From positions 78,634,218 through 78,698,217 of the forward strand of contig OX419755.1 of NCBI GenBank assembly GCA_948567375.1: a DNA stretch of 64,000 bases, given 5' to 3'. Origin of the DNA: Lunularia cruciata (Eukaryota; Streptophyta; Marchantiopsida; Lunulariales; Lunulariaceae). Below the pieces are notes generated by a model. It saw only the letters and a program-made list of their open reading frames with translations, did no database searches and had not been told where the DNA came from. This document shows positions 31,406-41,572 of this stretch, one piece after another. How positions within the stretch are numbered: position 1 is the stretch's first letter; each line of letters starts with the position of its first letter. The translations under genes were made by a program, and so were the position numbers.

Positions 31406-31960
31406 TGTCACACCATTTATAGTGTTGCATCTAGATGCTTGGACACTCGAGTTCTAGTGATAGAAGTTAGAGTTATTTCAGCAGTTTCTTAGAGACTACT
31501 TTATGGCGGTCAGATTTGGTGTTTGGGGTACTAACTTCACAGTGGGGCCCACCATTACTTTGCACCGTTTGCACTGTCAAGTGTGCCATCAGCGGGACCG
31601 TTAGGGTTCAGACCTAGCTCAAGTCTAGGGGGTATACTTTCAAAGTGCAGCTCCAGAGAGCTCACTTCTCTGATGTTGAGCCTTTGAGTTCTTGGCTATG
31701 GTGGACAGAGGCCGGTGAGCGTCACCTAGATTCTCTATGCTTGAGTGGGTGTGGCTTGACTGTAATCAATGCCCAGTTGTTGGCAGTTTATAGAGTGACA
31801 GATCAAGTACTGATCTGAGTTGAGTTGAGTTGAGAATGGTAAACAATCTGATTATTGTGTCACTTTAGAGTCTATGTATGAATTATGTGTGAGTTGTGCT
31901 TCTATAGTGTATGATGTTGACAGCAATGTATGTTGTGTAGCGATGTATATATGCACGACA
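31406..31960 (+). repeat. Met-a 3' terminal repeat: S followed by T2
   Basis: S is 31406-31854 and T2 is 31856-31960. The unit begins TGTCA and ends GACA, next to resumed copia sequence (GCTACC). T1 and S meet in the 12-base palindrome TGACAATTGTCA (31399-31410). Confidence 0.82.
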
Positions 31961-33060
31961 GCTACCATAGAGGAAGAGCATGAAGAGATTGGTGAACCTT
32001 GACACATGCCAACACAAGAAGATCAAGCAGAGTCATCAACAAGGAGGATGTATGGATGCTCTATTTGTGCTCCTAAATGATTTGGAAAATGGGTTCATTC
32101 AACATAATTAGGAGATGAGGATATTTTTCTTGATGATGATGGTGGTATGGCCTTGATCTTGCAAGAAGGGAACCTTCTTCAAGCTTTGATGGACAAGCTT
32201 GAGTGGAATCTAGCATTGTAGCAATGTAGAGGGAGATGCAATCATTCTTTGACAACAAGACTTGGGAGTTAGTGAAGCTCCCAAAACATCAACAATTGGT
32301 GGACAATAAGTGGGTCTACAAATTGAAAGACAACCCTATTGATGGAGAAAAGAAGATCTACAAGGCCGAGTTGGTGGCCAAGAGATTCACATAAGAAAAA
32401 GGTATGGATGACAATGAGATTTACTCTCCTTTTGCTAAGTATGCCACTATTCACTTATTGTGTGTACTTGTGACTGTCTTTGGTCTTATCCTAGATCAAA
32501 TGGATGTTGTCATTGCTTTCCTTGATGGCAAGTTAGATGTGGTGATCTTTATGAGACAGCCTATGGGCTTTGCAAAGAAAAGCCAAGAGGATATAGTTTG
32601 TAGGTTGCTAAAATCCTTGTATGGATTGAAGCAAGCTCCTAGACAATGGAACAAACGGTTTGATGATTTCATGAGGTCACAAGGATTTAAATGGAGTGTG
32701 TTTGATCCTTGGGTATACATGAAATAGGCGAGTAATGAAGTCTTTGGCTTGATTATTCTGGTACTCTATGTGGATGACATGCTTATAACCTCTAGGAACA
32801 AATCTGATGTTGATAAGCTCAAAGCTCTCTTGAGTTCTAAGTTTAGAATGAAAGATCTTGGAACATCAAGGAGGATTTTGGAGATGGAGATCCAAAGAAA
32901 CTTGCAGGATGGGAAGCTATGGTTAACTCAAGGAAATTATGCTAGGAAGGTACTTTTGAGATTTAAAATTGAGAATTGCAAGGTTGTGAGTACTCCTTTA
33001 GCTCCTCACTTCAAGCTTTCATTAGCTCTTTGTCCAAAGGTTGATGTCCAAGATCCCCTA
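31961..33060 (+). pseudogene. Copia reverse transcriptase
   Basis: The frame resumes at ACC ATA GAG GAA after Met-a. Ty1/copia RT blocks: NKWVYKLKDNPIDGE, FLDGKLDVVIFMRQPMGF, SLYGLKQAPRQWNKRFDDFM, and ILVLYVDDMLITSRN with the catalytic Asp pair intact (about 32764-32800), then FRMKDLGT and NCKVVSTPLA. Interrupted by several TAG/TGA codons and one short stop at 32727. Polymerase of the outer copia element. Confidence 0.9.
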
Positions 33061-33911
33061 TGACAAGGCAATGGGAAGTCTTTTGTTGATTTGTACTAGA
33101 CCTGATAGTGCTCTAACTATGGGTTAGACTAGCAGATACATGTCAAACTAGGGAGGATATATTGGGAAGTTGTGAAGTGGATCCTCATATATCTCAAGGG
33201 TATGTTGGATTTTGCCCTTGTGTTTGATGCTAAATCATACTATGCCAAATCACTTGTTTGCTCTGTAGATGCTAACTATGGACAAGATCTGGATGGGAGG
33301 AAATCTACAACTAGATATGTATTCACACTTGGAAGTGGATTGATAAGTTAGAGATCTATATTGCAGAAGTGCATAGCTAAGTCTACTATAGAAGTTGATT
33401 ATGTAGTAGTAGCAAAAGCAAAAAATGAGGCAATTTGGTTGGATAGGCTTATCATAGAGATGGGATTGACACATGATACTATGAATCTTCATTGTGATAG
33501 CTAGAGTGCTTTACATCAAGCTATAAGTCAAGGGATGGAAAATAGAGTGAAGCACATCAACATCATGTATCATTTTCTCACACAAGCTATGTTTGACAAA
33601 ATGATTGAGCTAGTCAAGATTGACGATAAACTCAATCTTGTAGATGCTTTTACCATAGTGATTTCTTTGGAGAGTTTTTTGAGACATTGTGCCAAATTGT
33701 AGCTTTTGAATATAGGCACAAGTAGAGTAGACTAGCAATTGTGTTATCTCTAAATATGATTTTACTCTATCTTGTCTAGGCTATGGCTTAGTTCTAGTTA
33801 ACTCTAGTTTACAAAGAGACATATGTTTGGTTTCCTTCTAGGACTTCTCGCAAAGTAATCATATAGGTTATAGAGGTTAAGAATCCCAAGACATGAGTCA
33901 AGGAGGAGATT
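33061..33911 (+). pseudogene. Copia RNase H and 3' untranslated end
   Basis: ILIYLKGMLDFALVF, SVDANYGQDLDGRKSTTRYVF (catalytic Asp), a region like KSTIEVDYVVVAKAKNEAIWL and VKHINIMYHFL correspond to the copia RNase H domain. A purine-rich AAGGAGGAGAT at 33900-33910 precedes the 3' LTR and serves as its polypurine tract. Stops at 33120, 33350 and 33503. Confidence 0.85.
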
Positions 33912-34132
33912 TTTAGGAGTTAACTTAGGTCTTAAGTAATTCTTATTAGTTAGACTAGGGTTGGGCTACTATATAAGAGAGTTGGTAGAAGCTCTTTGTG
34001 CCACATTAATTGCATTATCAGTAAAGCTATTGGTGTGTTCATGTGGATGTAGCCTCAATGAGGTGAACCATGTATTTTCTTGTGTCAACCATGGTGCATG
34101 CATTTCTTGTGTATTAGTAAATTGGACCTTCA
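33912..34132 (+). repeat. 3' LTR of the outer copia element
   Basis: About 221 bp, ending TTGGACCTTCA like the 5' LTR. The initial TG is lost. TATA-like CTATATAAGAGAG at about 33971. TAAGA follows as the right duplication. Confidence 0.78.
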
Positions 34133-36950
34133 TAAGAGTAGTACACCATTTGGGCCCAAGCCACAACTAGGCGGATCATAGGGTCTCCACAACCCCATAC
34201 CTTACTCCCAAAGCATCATCACCTCCACCAATCCTTGATGTCTGGTCAAGTAGGGGAGTATAGGCGGGTAGCCCAAGCACTCTCACTCTTGGCCAACACT
34301 CTTCTCCTCCAACATTTTAACAGACTTATAGACCTTACACCCATCGGCCAATGAAGAATTGCCTTCATTACTCTATGATTATTAGCTAGATGAGGACTTC
34401 CAATTGATAGAGTCTTTTTTTTCCCATTCTTTACTCCACTCTCCATGCTTCTTAACAAGATGGCCATTAGGACTAGTGTTTGAGGCCCTATATGATTGCC
34501 TTTCCTAGATGCTCCAAATTTGAGTTTTCCTCTTCTCTTTGCATTTTGTTATTGCCTTGCCTCTGATCAAGTGCTCCCTAGGGTAGCTCATCTATTTGGA
34601 GCTTCTTGTCTCCTTACTATTGCAAAGGAGACCTTAGATGTGTATCCTATTGCCATTGGGATGTGTTTTTGCATTTGGTTTCTTGTACTATTCACTTACA
34701 AATATGGCAATCTTTTTCTTCCTTTGTGTCTCCCCATCAAATTGATATGGCTACTCTAGGGAGATGCAAGATGGTTATTATGTACATTTGAGCATCCTTG
34801 GATATTCATCCAGATTGGGTGGTGATCCAAGTTGATGTCTCACATGCCTTCAAGAGCATCTCTTGTCCAACATTATTTCTTGCTCTTTGCTCAACTTCCA
34901 ATTTGATCCCCTCCTTGATCCCATTTGTATGAGCTTTCTATGGGATTGAGGTACCCCTATTGTATAGCCACCATATATCCATAAGAGAGATTTCACATTT
35001 GATATTAGCAGAGTGCACATGATAGGAGGATCTCTTAGGGAGGCCCCTCTTTGCCATAGTGCATTATAGAATTTTATGATAGGTGGCAATAGCTTTTTTG
35101 TCTTGTCTTTTCCCATCCATATCATATGACACTCATATTATGGGCCCAAGAGAGGATGTCACTAGAGCAATATATGCTTTCATACTCAGCTTAGAGGCAT
35201 GGGTTTATGAGTCCACACTCATAAATGCAAGGTCTAGAGCCCTTGCATGGCCCTCACTCCCTCTGATTTCCCACCAGGATTCCAATTCCCCCTAGAAAGA
35301 TTGTAGGTGTTGGGGCTCCCCTTTGGGATAGGAGGATTTTTGTAGTCCATTCATATCATACACCTTAGTACAAGCAACAACCCAAGCTCACCTCCTCCCT
35401 ATGTTGGGGAATACCTAAGTTGCCTACTCCATTCTTACTCGGTGTTACCTCCCTTGGGCCTCATATTTAGCATGGAATTTCCTACCTATAAAGGCATTGC
35501 CACATTTGTGAATCTTTGACAATACCATACACCATATTTTCTCCACTCTATTAGGGCCATACATGCTCTCCCAACTATCATATGAATGGTGTAGGCAATA
35601 GTTAGCTCTCCCCACAGTCCTAATGGGTTGCAGTCTCATAGAGCAAGAGGCCATATATTGGCACTTGGGCTGTAGTGGTCCCTTGTCAGCAGATAGGTTC
35701 TTACATTAGGGCCGTCCATTCTTTTTGGGACCTATCATGATAGTGGATTCAGGTTGTTATGACTTCCATGCATATTTTTGATTGGCTCATGACCTTTTGC
35801 TAGGCCTAGCACTCTCATCCTTCCCCAAGTTTATTGACTTTGTCTCCCTTGATTTGAGGAAGCTCCATGCAAATCCCAATGATTGTTTGCACACTCATAC
35901 TCTTACTAGCATCCTCACTAATTTGCATATACCAAACAAAGCTAGGATCCTCTCTTATGGGTAGAAAGGCTCAAGAGCATGGCTTTAGGCTTCACCTTGA
36001 TTAACAACTTCTATTTTACTTTTGAGGAGTTTACCATAGCACTATGAGGTTGGGTCTCCCGCATCTAGCTCTCATGGACCTTTCAGCCTAGTACATATAT
36101 GGCTCTCCATTTGACAAGCAAGGGATATACTTTTTATGATGTGTAGTAGAGGAAGAGCCTACCAGAGTCCATGATGTGGTTTGGGATATTGTTGCTCAGT
36201 TGTTATGAGCTACCAAGGCCCAAGTTCAGATTGAGATATGGTTGGACCTACCATGACCACCTATCTGTTGGGTGCAAGTGGATATTATTACTTTCATGGA
36301 TGGGCATTGCACTATGCATAATATGGTGGTGGCAACCCCTCTACAAGTAGAGTCATTGGCACAGGCAAGCATACAAGCTAGAGTAGTGGTGACCATTGCC
36401 TCTAGGGCAAAGAGGACAACTATGCACCTAGGCTTCCATTGGATTCTTTTGTCCCCTAGCAATTGAGAATTGTGGGTGCCTACATCACCATTTTGATGGC
36501 CCTCTCAAGGACGCAACATGAGATTCTTTGCAGAGGAGAGGGGTATGGTTGTCTCTCCAGCCATGCTCACATCCTATGAACCATAGTGCATTTCAGTCAC
36601 GTTGTAGTGCACTCAGGCCTTGTGTCTGCATGGATGTGCAGCTGCTCTAGGCACACGTAGGACTACTAGGGTCCTCCCTGCCAACTTGCCAGATATCCCA
36701 TCGAAGGACCTCTATCACATTGTTCAAGAGTAGATTCCCCTTATCTTGTTTCTTTTGGGATGGTTGTTAGGTGGTTTTTTCTTAATGTCATGTCTTTGTT
36801 CCCTCTTTGGGTTGCCTTTTTGTTTTCCTTTTGGGACTTTTGGACCTCGTGCTCTCTGCTCCTTTTGCACTTGTTGGTGCCTTATTATCATTCTCCCCTT
36901 TCCATCAGGGTACTATTTTATGTATACATAATTAGTTCACATACATCTAA
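34133..36950 (+). pseudogene. Decayed non-LTR-type reverse transcriptase element
   Basis: Pieces in shifted frames resemble a LINE-like RT: YPIAIG (RPIA-G block), WVVIQVDVSHAFKSIS (an Asp followed by AF-S, the N-AF-S type block A), LIPFV then AFYG, a GDPLGG-like remnant near 35025, and YDTHIMGPREDVTRA where an ADD-T-I-G motif is expected. FAHL-type text, LGPYMLSQLSYEW and a C-terminal PLAIENCGCLHHHFD follow. Dozens of stops; very old. The family name is uncertain and I rely on block order only. Confidence 0.5.
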
Positions 36951-37005
36951 AGATGAAAGTACAAGCTCAAGCTTATAAGTTGTTGGTTCTTGAAATTGGA
37001 GGACC

Positions 37006-37011
<6 letters not shown>

Positions 37012-37080
<69 letters not shown>
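37012..37080. repeat. (TA)n microsatellite, about 69 bp
   Basis: About 34 uninterrupted TA units. Open frames over it are artefacts. Confidence 0.97.
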
Positions 37081-37082
<2 letters not shown>

Positions 37083-37754
37083 ATGCCGTATTTTAAAATG
37101 CAGCCTAGAAGTAAAAGAAGGATAAAACTAGTGGTTATAGGGAGAGATGATAATCATTTCCAAGAATATCAATCTCTTTCTTGGAAAATATAACACTATC
37201 AATCTATGATGTTCAACACAATGACCAACACCTACTAGATTGATATTTTCTTGTGGATGCCACTTTTCATCTAGTCAAAACTGGACATCCATGTTGAAAA
37301 TCTGGGATACTTACCCTATGGTTAGAATTAGTACCACACCATATGGTTATAATTGTTGACAATTTTTAACTTGTACTTTGTGTAGTTAAGACTACATATT
37401 GTATCTTGCCAATCAATACACTTAAGGAGCACCACAAACTCTGATTTTACTGATTAACTTATATACTAATTAACCACAATGTAGGATTAGAGTGGCTTAT
37501 CCCTCACTGGAACTGTTTGATGGATAGTGTTCTAGTTTCTTTTAAATAGAACTACACTACACTTTAGGGCAAAGATGTGACGCTAAATTTACAAAGTTTA
37601 TAGTCTGGATCATTCTCAATATGGTTTTTAGTTTCATTTGCTCTCCTCGTGGGACCTCTAGTTAGCTCAAGGATATACTCTCAAAGATCCAAAAAGCTTA
37701 AGAAACCATTGCGCATTCAACCTCGGATCATTTCAACTCCCTTCAGTTCTTACT
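37081..37754. other. Intergenic, nothing recognised
   Basis: AT-rich sequence between the microsatellite and the divergent Met-type LTR. No coding or structural signal seen. Confidence 0.5.
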
Positions 37755-38549
37755 TGTCATGACATTTGTTATGCTTCAGTTAGTTTGCTCGGAATCGGGA
37801 GTGTTAGTCGTGGCAGTCAAAGTTATATTTGTAATTGTTCAGAGATTATTTAATGGCGGCTAGATTTCGTGTTAGTACTACTAATCAAATTGTTGAATTC
37901 CGTCAATTATATCGTTTGCATCATCAAGGGTCATTAGTGGCACCGTTAGCATCATCAAGGGTCACTGGTGGTACCGTTAGAGATGGACTTCTAGGCCGGT
38001 TGAGCCTTAGGAGTATATTTTATAATGCTGTTCCGAAATAATCTATTTTTTAATATTAAGTTTTTGAGCTCTTGGTTCTTGGTTATTGTAAATGGAGATT
38101 GACAAATGTCACTTTCAATCTCTTAGTTAGATTTGAACCCTCTTAGTTAGAGTGGATAGGACTTGATCGTGTAATGTAAAATCTGTTAATGGTAACTTCT
38201 TGAGTCTAGAATTTAGTTGTTGATTTGAGTTCCTTGGATACGACTTGATTGTGTAATGAAAAAACTGTTGATGATAATTTCTTGAGTCTATAATTGAGTT
38301 GTTGATTTGAGTTCCTTATTACCGTAATGAAAAAATCTGTTGATGATAATTTCTTGAGTCTATAATTGAGAGGTCGATTTGACCGCCATTAAGTATTATG
38401 ACATTTTAAAATACATGTTTAAATTTATACAAATTATATATCTTTAGTATATGATGTATAGTATATGATATTGATCACATATACACATCCAGTAATCCTG
38501 GAACATATACACATAGCATATAGTACTCCAGTAACATATATGCATGACA
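37755..38549 (+). mobile_element. Divergent solo LTR related to the Met family
   Basis: Starts TGTCATGACATTTG and ends ATATATGCATGACA. Its first 290 bases follow the Met S segment in order (blocks like ATTTAATGGCGG-CTAGATTT and GGTACCGTTAG), and the end resembles the Met T segment. It thus reads S then T, as at the 3' end of Met-a. Internal near-duplicates of GTTGATTTGAGTTCCTT occur at 38218-38320. No clear target duplication. It lies about 870 bp beyond the 3' end of the HAD gene. Confidence 0.6.
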
Positions 38550-38591
38550 AAGTACTCCCCGACAAAAGAGCAGAAAAGTTTATGCTTCATA

Positions 38592-38653
38592 GGAGTTGAT
38601 CAATTAATAGGAATTGATCTCAATTCCTATCAATTGATCAATTAATCAACTCC
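38592..38653. repeat. Imperfect 62-bp palindrome
   Basis: GGAGTTGATCAATTAAT near the start and ATTAATCAACTCC at the end pair with each other. The centre AGGAATTGATCTCAATTCCT is itself nearly palindromic. It could form a cruciform or hairpin. Confidence 0.85.
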
Positions 38654-39416
38654 GGTTGATCAATTCCTTCATGATCAACTCCGAGTTTCATGCTTCATGA
38701 GAGGGATCTACTAAAAGACAGAATCTGATTGTAATACGTGAATTCACTTTTGGAAACCTGTCAATGGATTTTGCGGGTGGAAGCTTTGTGAAACTTGCTC
38801 AATAAGTAGTTTCTCATCGTCCAATCGAGAGCCGAAAGCTTAGAAGAGCTGCCGCATTTGTCATGTACATTTACATTTGATTTGCACGTTGAGATGCTTG
38901 ATGTTCAGTGTTCCAGTAGAATTTGAATTGCAAGGTATAAAATGTACATTGATTCATTCCAAGCATGCGTGATACCGGCTTTTATTTGAAGAACAGTGGA
39001 CGCCTTCTAAGTGATATAGAGAAGTGGTAGATCCGGGATGCGGAGTCATCTCACCCTGCAGCATGAGGCTGCGGGTCACGTTCTGTTTTCCAAAGTTCGT
39101 CCACGCCTTTTTTACAAGATGCCGTCCTCTGAAGGTACTGTTCTTCGTTAAAGGTAAACAAGTGGTTCTCAAGAAGAATGAACATGGGTGGATTTGCAAT
39201 TCTTTCTTTCTGCAGCGGTTCATGCATCGTCAAAGCCCGTTCGACCTTTGCCTCCATTATGTCAGCGTGTCAAAGGATGGACCCAAGCTTATTATCAATA
39301 CAAAGTTGATAATAAGCTGGGATTGTAGCTGGGATTTTCTGAGATGGCTTTCGATGAATATTTTCATAAAAGATTTAGGTCGTGAGGTGATTCCGCTGAG
39401 AGAAATTCCCAGGAAC
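38654..39416 (-). other. 3' flank and probable 3' UTR of the HAD gene
   Basis: A 159-codon plus-strand frame at 39024-39503 overlaps the last exon in antisense and matches nothing, so it is rejected. The proximal part contains the perfect stem-loop at 39286-39318. Confidence 0.5.
39286..39318 (-). other. Perfect 13-bp stem-loop in the probable 3' UTR
   Basis: AGCTTATTATCAA, a 7-base loop, and TTGATAATAAGCT. It lies about 100 bases after the stop codon of the HAD gene. Purpose unknown; a processing or stability element is possible. Confidence 0.8.
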
Positions 39417-41072
39417 TCATTGTGCAACATGCACACCAATCCTCTCGGCTACCTGAATGGTGACCAGCAAATAAAATGCATGAGATGTGGATATAATATA
39501 TAATAATATACATTAAAGTAAGTAGACTTAGTGGTATAAATCAAGTTTCAGCAAAAGCTGAATGGAAGGCAGAGCAGGTTACAAACCTCGCGGAAACTGT
39601 AGACATCTGTACCCCACAGCCATCCGTCGCATCCAGCATCCCTTGCACCCCAGATATCATTTCGTCGATCGTCACCAACGTGCACGGCGTCTTCTGGTTT
39701 CACACCTAAAGCGTCGCACGCATGCAGAAAAATTGTCGGATTCGGCTTCTCTGCTTCAACCTGGGATAAAGTCATGACTACGAATTCAGATTTCTAACCT
39801 TCACATTACCGCTTAACTACAAGCTTAAAGGACAGCTCTGGAGTCAAGCAACAAACCAGTACTTTTGACATACACTGCAGTTTGTGGTAAGCAATTCTTA
39901 GCACTTACCTCAGCTGAAACTGCCAATGCATCAAACCAATGATCGCAACGCAGGTCTTTCATAAGCGGCCGTAAACGGGTGTCGAAGTTTGACACAACTG
40001 CTAGTTTTACCCCTGCAGCTCTCAGCGCTCCAAAAACCTTCCCCGCTTCGGGATCTTCAACATGCCATGCCTGAAAAAGTAATAGGATGTGAGGTTACTG
40101 CAGTTTTGCGTGTGATAACTCTACAAACGAATCTAAATACAGAACATCGTTCATCACGGAATGGCAGAAGCGGCGAATTCTTTACCTCAGCTGTGGTGTA
40201 GTAATGATACAACTCCTCAAAGTATTCTTTGCTTGAACATCCTGTTGCGTGTTCTACAACGTACTGCCAAAAGGGACGTCCATCATCCACGTACCTGCAC
40301 AAGCAGAGAGATCCTGTCGCTGAGAGAAAGACAACTCTGGACAAATTCGATTGAAGTAACCGCCACAGTATACCCTACACAATGTAGTATCAATCGAAGC
40401 TGGAACCATTCCATGAAACAAAATAGTTGGATAGTGCAAGGCATTACCTCAAAATGGAGCGGCACCATGGTTGAGAATATGCCCATCTGTATCTTGCCAG
40501 TATTTCTTCCTCCGAGTAAGTTACACCATACTTTAAACCAATATCTCGATAAATCTGACCATACAAAACCGCCACAATATTCAGTAAGACAGAGACAATA
40601 TGTACCGCCGAGTGCTCACCCTTCGTTTACAAATCGAGTGCAGGAAGAGCACAGGGACAGCAACAGAAGAGGGACACCTAGAAACTTGTAATACCTTTGC
40701 CGCTGGTTGAGATGGAACGAGGAGAGTGCCGGCAGCATCAACAAGTAAAGCTTTGTGTGTCAGTCGACCATTCTCAGCTCGGCGAAGGTAGTCATAATCA
40801 TCAAACTCTACCCGGTCATCTTGAAGTTGTACTTGAACTCCCATGGATTGCTGGCTACTGACATATCTAACATGCGCTCCCGGTTGCCCGAGTAACCTGG
40901 GAAGTGCTGATTTTAACGGGTTGCGGGAGACTATCCATCTCTGCGATGTTCCGCGATCTGCTTCAGAAACCACCGTTACCTGCGTTTTCGGTGTAACAGT
41001 CTTTCCAGCTGAGTAGGAGCTCGTGCTTCTCAGACTCCTGCCCAGAATTTTCAGGGACATTTTGCTCTTCAT
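39417..41072 (-). CDS. HAD-superfamily hydrolase, HDHD3-like, organelle-targeted
   Basis: Six exons (minus): 40695-41072, 40448-40554, 40186-40294, 39909-40070, 39587-39760, 39417-39452. All introns are GT-AG and the joined frame has 966 nt, i.e. 321 residues plus stop. The first about 35 residues (MKSKMSLKILGRSLRSTSS...) are basic, Ser-rich and lack acids, as in a mitochondrial or plastid presequence. HAD motifs: I LLVDAAGTLL, with the nucleophile Asp but Ala at +2 where most HAD phosphatases have Asp; cap YGVTYSEEEILARYRWAY; II VVSNFD; III EKPNPTIF (Lys); IV HVGDDRRNDIWGARDAG. The family is conserved in plants and resembles Arabidopsis At2g41250 as I recall it. Substrate unknown. Start chosen at the first in-frame ATG after a GAAGAAA context. 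Confidence 0.93.
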
Positions 41073-41572
41073 TTTCTTCGATCACGGGACAAAGTGCCCA
41101 TCACTTGAATTATCTAAAGGATTTACCTCAAGCTCAACGTGTGATCAAACATCCTGTCGATGAATCAGCGACTGTTCTACTTGCCTTCCAAACTCAAATC
41201 ACACCCCCTCCCGATTGCCAACGAGGTTTGCAACGAATTACTGCAACAACCCCCATCCACATCTCAAAATATGCGCGTGGTTTTCTTCCACATGGATTCC
41301 AAACCTCCCTGGGATAAACAACACTCTGGAGCTCAAAGCAGTCAATGCCCATCCGTTTCTACTTTCAGACAACAACACCACCACCAACACCTCCCCAAAT
41401 ATCGCAATCCAAGGTCAGAAAAGAGTTTGAATCTTTTTCTTCTCCGTCGCAAATTCGGTAGATTCAAAGACACAAATCTTATGGTTACCAACACACACAG
41501 AGTTCTCGTCCACTCTACGCCACATGATCTCCAGTACGCTTTTTTCTCCACGTCGGACCGCTTTTCTCTTGT
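41073..41572 (-). promoter_or_regulatory. Upstream region of the HAD gene
   Basis: About 500 bp between the HAD start and the tandem repeat unit. Plus-strand frames (41105-41317, 41160-41768) overlap each other and match no family, and one runs into the repeat, so they are rejected. No clear TATA box was identified. Confidence 0.4.

Larger units (their letters stand above)
16456..31960 (+). mobile_element. Met-a: Ty3-type LTR retrotransposon with a DNA methyltransferase and a PHD finger
   Basis: Inserted in the copia integrase, with GCTC on the left and GCTAC on the right as a worn duplication; the copia frame reads straight across. Without the nested Chr-b it is about 9.87 kb. Internal order: long 5' LTR remnant (16456-17592 plus 23230-23405), primer-site-like TGGTGGTAGAGTC (23406), leader, Gag, protease, C5-methyltransferase, RT, RNase H, integrase, PHD finger, polypurine tract CTAGGGGGGCAA (31284-31295), 3' repeats. 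A single Gag-Pol frame is inferred; it is now broken by a 2-nt insertion in the methyltransferase, other shifts and many TAG codons. Confidence 0.9.
5734..34132 (+). mobile_element. Old Ty1/copia element holding all nested insertions
   Basis: The outer element is bounded by two roughly 80% similar LTRs of about 221 bp (5734-5956 and 33912-34132). The flanking pentanucleotides CAAGA and TAAGA differ by one transition, consistent with an aged 5-bp target duplication. Its own sequence survives at 5957-7107, 7873-8580, 14221-16455 and 31966-33911; the rest is later insertions. Order: leader, Gag, pre-integrase, integrase, RT, RNase H, as in Ty1/copia. The reading frame joins cleanly across the Met-a insertion. 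A zinc knuckle and protease were not found between Gag and the pre-integrase region, so an internal deletion is likely. Many stops; inactive. Confidence 0.75.

Noticed and set aside
31297-31960. Explaining T-S-T as two separate solo LTRs inserted side by side
   Set aside because: Met-b shows the same order independently and no target duplication separates the segments, although recombination cannot be fully excluded.
36990-37193. Frame encoding an alternating Tyr-Ile run
   Set aside because: It is the translation of the TA microsatellite.
39024-39503. 159-codon frame antisense to the HAD last exon
   Set aside because: No family resemblance. It overlaps a well-supported exon and intron on the opposite strand.
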